Source: UBA1206 sp041672465 (GTDB taxonomy: Bacteria > Bacillota > Clostridia > Oscillospirales > CAG-382). Taken from it: a stretch of 25,224 nt of DNA. A program made the translations under genes and the position numbers. Under the pieces are notes generated by a model. It made no database searches. It saw only the letters and a list, made by a program, of their open reading frames with translations, and was not told the origin of the DNA. This document shows, one piece after another, positions 23,435 to 25,224 of the stretch (positions are counted from its first letter, which is position 1; each line of letters starts with the position of its first letter). Location of the stretch: contig JBAYZO010000020.1 of assembly GCA_041672465.1 (NCBI GenBank), positions 1-25,224 of the forward strand. The letters run 5' to 3'.

Positions 23435-24607
23435 ATGGACGAAAAGAACAAAGCCGTGTTTGAGGAACTTTTAAACAGACAGCCGACAGAGGGAGACGAA
23501 GAGCTGTATTCGCTTTTCCTGCCGGACGGGGCTATCGGCAAGTGGGGGAAAACGTATAAAAGCTTTTCCACCGACGACGCGGAGGCGTTTGGGTTTTTTT
23601 CTTCTTATATGGAAAACAACCCGCTGTCTGACGGGACGTTTTGCGCCGCCGGCTTTAACCCGTTCTTTATGTTTTCGGGCAAGTCTGTTTACTTCCGACC
23701 CACCGATGAAATTTTCCTGCTTGAGGATATGTTTGTTCCCTCTAAAAGCACAAAAAAAGCCTTTGGGTATTATTCCCCCTCGCTTTACGCGCTGGTGAAA
23801 AGCTGTAAGTCTATCGCCCTTAAGCTTGGCGAGAGTGAAAAAATAGAAAGCCTTGCCGGAAAAAGCTTTTTTGTTTTCCCGTCGGACAGCAAAAAAGCAA
23901 AAAAGCTTTCACAAAACGGCGTTAACCTGCGAAAGATCGGCGTTGTCACCTCCGACGGCGTTATAAGGGTGTTTGTAAACGGGGCTGAGGTGTCCATTGC
24001 CGCCCTCCCCAAAGCTGTTATCCCGCCGGTAGTAGTGGGGGAAAGCCTTGAAATGGACGACAGCGGCAGGACCGGCTACATTTTGGGGTATATTCACGCT
24101 TTTTCCGATCTTTTGAGGGCGGTCTCGAGCTTTGACTTCCCTTTTGAAAAACCAACCTGTCCGGGCTCCGCGGACACCGCGCTCTACCGCTTGGGTTATG
24201 TCGTGGGGAGCGCGCTTTTGACCGCGGCAAAACTGTCAAAGGCTAAAAAGATTAAACCCGACCTTGATTCGGGGGCTTACAACGCCTTTTTTATTCCTTA
24301 CGAGCCCGAAACAATGTCGTCGCTGACGCAGTACTCGGCGGTTATTCTTTACCAAATATTGGGGAACCCCGCCCTTCGCAAGAGAAACCGGTCTTTAAGC
24401 GGCTTTGCCGCGGCTGTTTGCCGCGTTCCGTTTGGGGAAAACACGCTTGGCGGGTATACGGTGGAAAACTTGCCTCCCGCCGAAACGGCAAACGGGGTTG
24501 TGGTTATCGCGAAGAATTTTCCCCGCGGGGTAAACCTTGGCGCGCTGATAAAAAAACAGCCGCCCCCAATTCTTGGGGACGGCGATAAAGCTATTGACGG
24601 GGTTTAG
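23435..24607 (+). CDS. Unrecognised protein, possible distant AIR-synthase/PurL-like relative
   Basis: I do not recognise this 390-residue protein. It has no signal peptide or membrane segment and looks soluble. One stretch (about 155-200), KKLSQNGVNLRKIGVVTSDG then a short strand, is reminiscent of the C-terminal half of AIR-synthase-type proteins such as PurL, but no ATP-binding motif is visible, so this is a weak pattern only. Residues 205-240 (VVGESLEMDDSGRTGYI) and an Ala/Gly-rich helical part around 255-285 follow. The ATG at 23420 overlaps the ribosome site AAAGGA; the ATG at 23435, 6 nt after that site, is preferred. It is the last gene of the rightward operon, 60 nt after mtaB. Its stop TAG overlaps the TAA of the convergent kinase, and a kinase terminator is embedded in its final codons. 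Confidence 0.8.
   Translation: MDEKNKAVFEELLNRQPTEGDEELYSLFLPDGAIGKWGKTYKSFSTDDAEAFGFFSSYMENNPLSDGTFCAAGFNPFFMFSGKSVYFRPTDEIFLLEDMFVPSKSTKKAFGYYSPSLYALVKSCKSIALKLGESEKIESLAGKSFFVFPSDSKKAKKLSQNGVNLRKIGVVTSDGVIRVFVNGAEVSIAALPKAVIPPVVVGESLEMDDSGRTGYILGYIHAFSDLLRAVSSFDFPFEKPTCPGSADTALYRLGYVVGSALLTAAKLSKAKKIKPDLDSGAYNAFFIPYEPETMSSLTQYSAVILYQILGNPALRKRNRSLSGFAAAVCRVPFGENTLGGYTVENLPPAETANGVVVIAKNFPRGVNLGALIKKQPPPILGDGDKAIDGV
24550..24583 (-). terminator. Kinase terminator embedded in the convergent gene's coding sequence
   Basis: On the minus strand, arms 24559-24569 and 24573-24583 pair as an 11-bp GC-rich stem with one U-G wobble and a GAA triloop, followed by a U7 tract (A-run 24550-24556). It lies 20 nt past the kinase stop, but inside the last 20 codons of the plus-strand gene ending at 24607. 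Confidence 0.85.
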
Positions 24608-25224
24608 CCCCCCTCTACAAAAGACGCCATTTTATCAAAACTTTTTTCCATATCGCCCACAAGTTTAAATTGGGTGCGGCACCTCACAAGGTTGTGTTCT
24701 TTGTAGGAAGTTCTGAAATAGTTGTCGCCCTCAAGATAATCGGTTAAAAACCTCACTCCGCACTCAAGGGTCATTATCACCGAACCCGTGGCGAGCGAGG
24801 TTTTTTCTTGCTTTGTGAGCGAGCCGCCGCCGGCGGACAAAAAGCCGCGGGCATAACTTTTGTAAAGGTCAAGACTAAAAGCAACCTTGGAGAGGTCGGG
24901 CTCGTCTTCTTTGGCGGTGGCGGCGCCAAAGCGAATAGAGTCGCCGAAGTCATAGGCGGCAAGCCCCGGCATTACGGTGTCAAGGTCAATGACGCACAGC
25001 GCCTTGCGGGTTTTCGCGTCAAGCAGCACGTTGTTGAGCTTTGTGTCGTTGTGGGTGACCTTAAGGGGGAGTTGCTTTGAGGCGAGAAGCGCCTGAAGCG
25101 TTTTGGCGTATTCTTCCCTTTCCAGCGCGAAAGCAATCTCTTCCCGAACTCCTTTGGCTCTCCCAAAAGGGTCAAGGGCGACGGCTTTTTTAAAGTTTTC
25201 ATACCTCTCGGGGGTGGCGGGGAC
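24604..25224 (-). CDS. N-acetylhexosamine kinase-like phosphotransferase (C-terminal part)
   Basis: The last 206 codons of a longer gene whose start lies past the right edge. The reading frame is open to the edge, so the apparent start at 25029 is not real. The protein belongs to the aminoglycoside phosphotransferase (APH) fold, resembling bifidobacterial N-acetylhexosamine 1-kinase: VTHNDTKLNNVLLD holds the catalytic HND loop, and CVIDLDTVMPGLAAYDFGDSI holds the metal-binding DLD. Such enzymes phosphorylate GlcNAc/GalNAc at C1 in the cytoplasm. Similar clostridial proteins are often labelled aminoglycoside phosphotransferase or, mistakenly, mucin-desulfatase. The stop codon TAA overlaps the stop of the convergent plus-strand gene, and the terminator lies inside that gene. 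Family is solid, substrate inferred. Confidence 0.87.
   Translation of the reverse strand, partial: VPATPERYENFKKAVALDPFGRAKGVREEIAFALEREEYAKTLQALLASKQLPLKVTHNDTKLNNVLLDAKTRKALCVIDLDTVMPGLAAYDFGDSIRFGAATAKEDEPDLSKVAFSLDLYKSYARGFLSAGGGSLTKQEKTSLATGSVIMTLECGVRFLTDYLEGDNYFRTSYKEHNLVRCRTQFKLVGDMEKSFDKMASFVEGG

Noticed and set aside
25027..25029. Start codon of the kinase-like gene at 25029
   Set aside because: The frame is open upstream to the window edge and carries conserved kinase sequence, including the catalytic HND motif, so the gene is truncated by the window and not by a start here.
1..25224. CRISPR arrays, tRNA or rRNA genes, insertion sequences, phage or defence genes
   Set aside because: No regularly spaced repeats, cloverleaf sequences, transposase motifs or known defence domains were seen on either strand.

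Overview
This is a 25.2-kb chromosomal window that reads as a member of the Clostridia (Bacillota), probably near Oscillospirales; that placement is inferred from gene content, not from a search. Supporting signs are Gram-positive style Shine-Dalgarno sites (AAAGGAGG-like), lipoproteins with short Ser/Pro-rich linkers, a DUF1836 regulator, a flotillin/NfeD pair, an RNase M5-like Toprim protein, a subgroup Ic aspartate aminotransferase and clear sigma-A promoters with TGn-extended -10 boxes. Everything left of about 14.9 kb is on the minus strand. Everything from alaS (15.2 kb) to 24.6 kb is on the plus strand, and the right edge returns to minus. I see no tRNA, rRNA, IS element, phage gene or CRISPR array.

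Left part (1-6.3 kb, minus): the start of a sugar-phosphate isomerase-like gene cut by the window edge, a large carbohydrate-binding-type lipoprotein, an asnS-aspartate aminotransferase pair, and a PHP-domain metal-dependent phosphoesterase. Middle (6.4-9.9 kb, minus): a four-gene membrane operon with a DUF1836 HTH regulator, an NfeD-like protein with a calcium-loop-like insert, a flotillin and an unknown multi-pass protein. It has a near-consensus promoter carrying a dyad in the spacer and ends in a strong intrinsic terminator. Then (10.0-11.9 kb) comes rpsB-tsf with a structured leader, followed by (11.9-14.9 kb) an N-acylglucosamine 2-epimerase plus solute-binding lipoprotein operon.

Right part (15.0-24.6 kb, plus): a tightly packed housekeeping run of alaS, HIT hydrolase, comEC, holA, an RNase M5-like gene, mtaB and an unrecognised 390-residue protein. 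It uses overlaps or short gaps throughout. It collides tail to tail with the 3' part of an N-acetylhexosamine-kinase-like gene (minus strand, cut by the right edge); the two stop codons overlap and the kinase's terminator is written inside the coding region of the unknown gene.

Themes: amino-sugar handling recurs (GlcNAc/ManNAc epimerase, solute-binding proteins, hexosamine kinase-like protein, sugar isomerase) among translation and replication housekeeping genes. The least ordinary items are the flotillin operon with its own candidate autoregulator and Asp/His-rich NfeD loop, a ComEC whose C-terminal nuclease-like domain has lost its metal ligands, an EF-Ts with two CxxC pairs, a structured S2 leader, and several precise inverted repeats in intergenic DNA. 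I found no clear novel defence or mobile system.
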